From an uncultured Prevotellaceae bacterium (GTDB lineage Bacteria; Bacteroidota; Bacteroidia; Bacteroidales; Bacteroidaceae): a DNA stretch of 8,114 nucleotides. Numbering within the stretch: the stretch's first letter is position 1; every line of letters begins with the position of its first letter. Shown piece after piece: positions 6,324 to 8,114 of the stretch. The stretch lies in NCBI GenBank assembly GCA_902803455.1, contig CADCQC010000118.1:1-8114 (forward strand). The letters are read 5' to 3'. The notes beneath the pieces were generated by a model. That model worked only from the letters and a program-made list of their open reading frames with translations, had not been told where the DNA came from and made no database searches. A program made the position numbers and the translations under genes.

Positions 6324-7456
6324 CGCTCGACACACTGACCATTGTTGTCACGGCGGTGCTGATACTCATGGCTCTCATCACCCCGATGCTGAATCCATTT
6401 TTCAGACGTCTGAAAAAGGATCCTGTCATGCCCACCACCGATCTGCCCCACCTCACGGTGCTATTGGTATCCAACGGAGACCATACCGCACTTGATGAGC
6501 ATCTACCCATCTATCTGACCCAAGATTATTCCCCCGGATATGATGTGATCGTTGTCTCAGAAAAGGCAGATGCCGAATCCGAGAACGTACTCAAGCGATA
6601 TTCTCAGAACGAACGTCTCTATCACACTTTTGTGCCCGAGAGTTCACGCTACATGAGCAAGAACAAGTTGGCCATCACCCTGGGTGTAAAAGCATCGAAA
6701 AGTGAGTGGATCGTGCTGACCGATCCCCGTTGCAAGCCCCAAGACAGCCATTGGCTGTCATCACTAGCCTCCTCACTCGACGATGAGACCAACATGTTGT
6801 TGGGTTATTCCAATTACGCCTCAGAATCACTACCCTACCACCGATTCGAGCGTTTGCACACTGCCCTATACATTTTGCGTGAAGCCCAGAAGGGCAAGCC
6901 CTACAGGACGAACTGTTTTCATGTCACCTTCCGCAAGAGCGAGTTCATGTCGGGCAGCGGATTTGTGGAATATCTGAAATATTCCATTGGAGAATATGAT
7001 TTTCTTGTCAACAAATATGCACGTCCGTATCACACCAAGGTTGTACTGGATGAGTCTACGTGGTTGACAGAAGATCCTATCTCCAACAAATCATGGCAAA
7101 ACAGACAAGTCTATTTCCATGAGGTGAGCAAACACATCGAAGGCGGCATTGGCGCCCGTTTTCTCCACGGACTTGACCAATGGGCGCTGCACCTCAATTA
7201 TCTGCTGATCCTTGCAGGTTTCGTCTATGGTGGCATGACCACCAATTGGATCATTCTCGGCGCATCTTTCCTATCATTGGTGATTACCATCATCCTACGC
7301 ACCATGATTGGTAAGCGAGCATTGAAGGAATACCATGTAGACCTGCCATCATGGAAAATCATCCCCTACGAGTGGAGCATGCTCCGTCATTCCATTCAGA
7401 CCCGTCTTCGCTACGAATATGCCGACAAGAACGACTTTATCGCACACAAAGTGTGA
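6320..7456 (+). CDS. Membrane-anchored family 2 glycosyltransferase, acceptor unknown
   Basis: This looks like a GT2-type enzyme that would move a sugar from a nucleotide or lipid donor on the cytoplasmic face of the inner membrane; donor and acceptor are unknown. It has 378 residues. A hydrophobic segment at about 6-27 forms an N-terminal anchor, the GT-A-like catalytic part covers about 43-265, and two membrane segments lie at about 292-306 and 309-329, followed by a basic tail. The fold is supported by HLTVLLVSNGD (44-54), the SKNKLAITLGVKASKSEW stretch (113-130) and TDPRCKP (134-140) at the usual TDADxxP position. The second Asp of the DxD site is replaced by Arg137. The acidic site GEYDF (224-228) may be the catalytic base region. 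I chose the ATG at 6320 because it overlaps the lysA stop (ATGA); a start at 6281 would lie deep in lysA. The GT2 call is likely, the role is not known. Confidence 0.8.
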   Translation: MTLDTLTIVVTAVLILMALITPMLNPFFRRLKKDPVMPTTDLPHLTVLLVSNGDHTALDEHLPIYLTQDYSPGYDVIVVSEKADAESENVLKRYSQNERLYHTFVPESSRYMSKNKLAITLGVKASKSEWIVLTDPRCKPQDSHWLSSLASSLDDETNMLLGYSNYASESLPYHRFERLHTALYILREAQKGKPYRTNCFHVTFRKSEFMSGSGFVEYLKYSIGEYDFLVNKYARPYHTKVVLDESTWLTEDPISNKSWQNRQVYFHEVSKHIEGGIGARFLHGLDQWALHLNYLLILAGFVYGGMTTNWIILGASFLSLVITIILRTMIGKRALKEYHVDLPSWKIIPYEWSMLRHSIQTRLRYEYADKNDFIAHKV

Positions 7457-7481
7457 TATTGTCCTTTGCTTGTCGGCATAT
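7417..7481. repeat. Perfect 13-bp inverted repeat at the convergent gene junction, with a nested small hairpin
   Basis: The left arm ATATGCCGACAAG (7417-7429) is the exact reverse complement of the right arm CTTGTCGGCATAT (7469-7481). The 39-base loop spans the glycosyltransferase stop codon. Inside the loop lies a second palindrome, CACAC-AAA-GTGTG (7443-7455). The structure sits between convergent genes and could end or stabilise transcripts from both directions. There is no T-tract after either arm, so it is not a classical intrinsic terminator. Confidence 0.55.
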
Positions 7482-7504
7482 CCGCAGGCCACATAGACCG
7501 GCTG

Positions 7505-8114
7505 TCAATGAGTCTGCATTTTCAGTCTCACCTCTTTCAATCCCTCCGCAGAAGCTTTCAGAACCACGGGACCAGCTTCCCGTTCTGCACGCAGGATGAC
7601 CGTGCAAGTACCATTGTATAAACTTCTCTTATCACCCACAGTCATCTCATCGGAAGAAATGTTGCCATTGATGACGCCCACAATCTGTGCCTTTCCCTCG
7701 ACTTCGAAATGCACCTGTTGGTTGGTCGTCTGCACCCTTCTTCCCTTTTTGTCGACAGCACAGACACGCACATGCTGCAGGTCCATTCCGTCAGCATGCC
7801 ACTCAGGATGATCTGGCTCAGCGGTGAGCCTGACAGCATTGCCTGTGGTCTCTATCCGATGGCGTGCGACCACTTTCCCGGCATTTCTGGCAATCGCCTC
7901 TACATAACCAGGTTGGTATTCAACACGGTCCCATTTGATCTTATCACGGAGTTTGGGATCTTTGACATTCTTTTTTACGCCCAAACTTTTCCCATTGCAA
8001 ATCAGTTCCACTTCCTCTGCATTGGTGTAAGTGTAGAGCGTCACCACACTTCCAGGCTTCCTGTTCCAATGGTCACCAAGGATATCCCCACCAAACTTCA
8101 CGCCATTCCATTCG
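7505..8114 (-). CDS. Glycoside hydrolase family 2 (beta-galactosidase-like), C-terminal part (5' end outside window)
   Basis: About 202 codons are visible, read right to left from the window edge; the frame is open at the edge (…EWNGVKFGG), so the GTG near 8101 is an internal valine, not the start. GH2 enzymes hydrolyse beta-linked sugars, and Bacteroidota versions usually act in the periplasm or at the cell surface. The visible part holds accessory domains only. A DUF4982-like beta-sandwich covers about residues 15-90 of the fragment, with DHWNRKPGSVVTLYTYTN and VELICNGKSLGVKK. A GH2 C5-like immunoglobulin domain covers about 95-200, with ADGMDLQHVRV, HFEVEGKAQIVGVINGN and YNGTCTVILRAE. The sugar-binding, catalytic barrel and any signal peptide lie outside the window, so the substrate cannot be told. 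It converges on the glycosyltransferase gene with a 48-base gap and is a separate transcription unit. Confidence 0.85.
   Translation of the reverse strand, partial: EWNGVKFGGDILGDHWNRKPGSVVTLYTYTNAEEVELICNGKSLGVKKNVKDPKLRDKIKWDRVEYQPGYVEAIARNAGKVVARHRIETTGNAVRLTAEPDHPEWHADGMDLQHVRVCAVDKKGRRVQTTNQQVHFEVEGKAQIVGVINGNISSDEMTVGDKRSLYNGTCTVILRAEREAGPVVLKASAEGLKEVRLKMQTH

Noticed and set aside
7443..7455. Short hairpin CACAC-AAA-GTGTG as an intrinsic terminator by itself
   Set aside because: The stem is only 5 bp and is followed by ATATTGTCC, not a T-run; it is kept only as part of the larger inverted repeat.
8099..8101. GTG as the start of the minus-strand GH2 gene
   Set aside because: The frame stays open to the window edge with family-like residues (EWNG) before it, so the gene continues outside.

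Overview
The window is almost wholly coding. It reads as a stretch of a Bacteroidota chromosome, most likely order Bacteroidales and Prevotella-like. This is inferred from four things: the fused HisI-HisE protein, the style of the FtsE, LysC and LysA sequences, A-rich gaps without clear Shine-Dalgarno motifs, and a neighbouring GH2 glycosidase with the DUF4982/C5 tail common in polysaccharide-degrading Bacteroidota. The genus cannot be fixed from the sequence alone.

Layout: eight genes run on the plus strand from the left edge to 7456, with gaps of at most 38 bases and two ATGA stop/start overlaps, so they look like one transcription unit or two closely stacked ones. First comes the 3' end of purU (10-formyl-THF deformylase). 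It is followed by the late histidine genes hisH, hisA, hisF and hisIE, which turn phosphoribosyl-ATP into imidazole-glycerol phosphate and release AICAR. Next is an ftsE-type ABC ATPase, then lysC (aspartate kinase) and lysA (diaminopimelate decarboxylase), the first and last enzymes of lysine synthesis. The run ends with a membrane-anchored family 2 glycosyltransferase whose start overlaps the lysA stop. A convergent minus-strand gene, the C-terminal third or so of a GH2 beta-galactosidase-like enzyme, enters from the right edge.

Functionally, the left half links histidine synthesis to one-carbon and purine metabolism: HisH/HisF generate AICAR, whose use needs 10-formyl-THF, and PurU hydrolyses 10-formyl-THF. 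The right half links the aspartate/diaminopimelate pathway to an envelope ATPase (FtsE) and a membrane glycosyltransferase, which suggests a cell-envelope theme but does not prove one.

I see no mobile element, CRISPR array, RNA gene, phage gene or clear novel system. No gene-free stretch exceeds 48 bases. The points most worth a second look are a glutamine in the HisH oxyanion strand, an FtsE with no FtsX beside it, the uncharacterised glycosyltransferase with a non-canonical DxD site, and a perfect 13-bp inverted repeat across the convergent junction.
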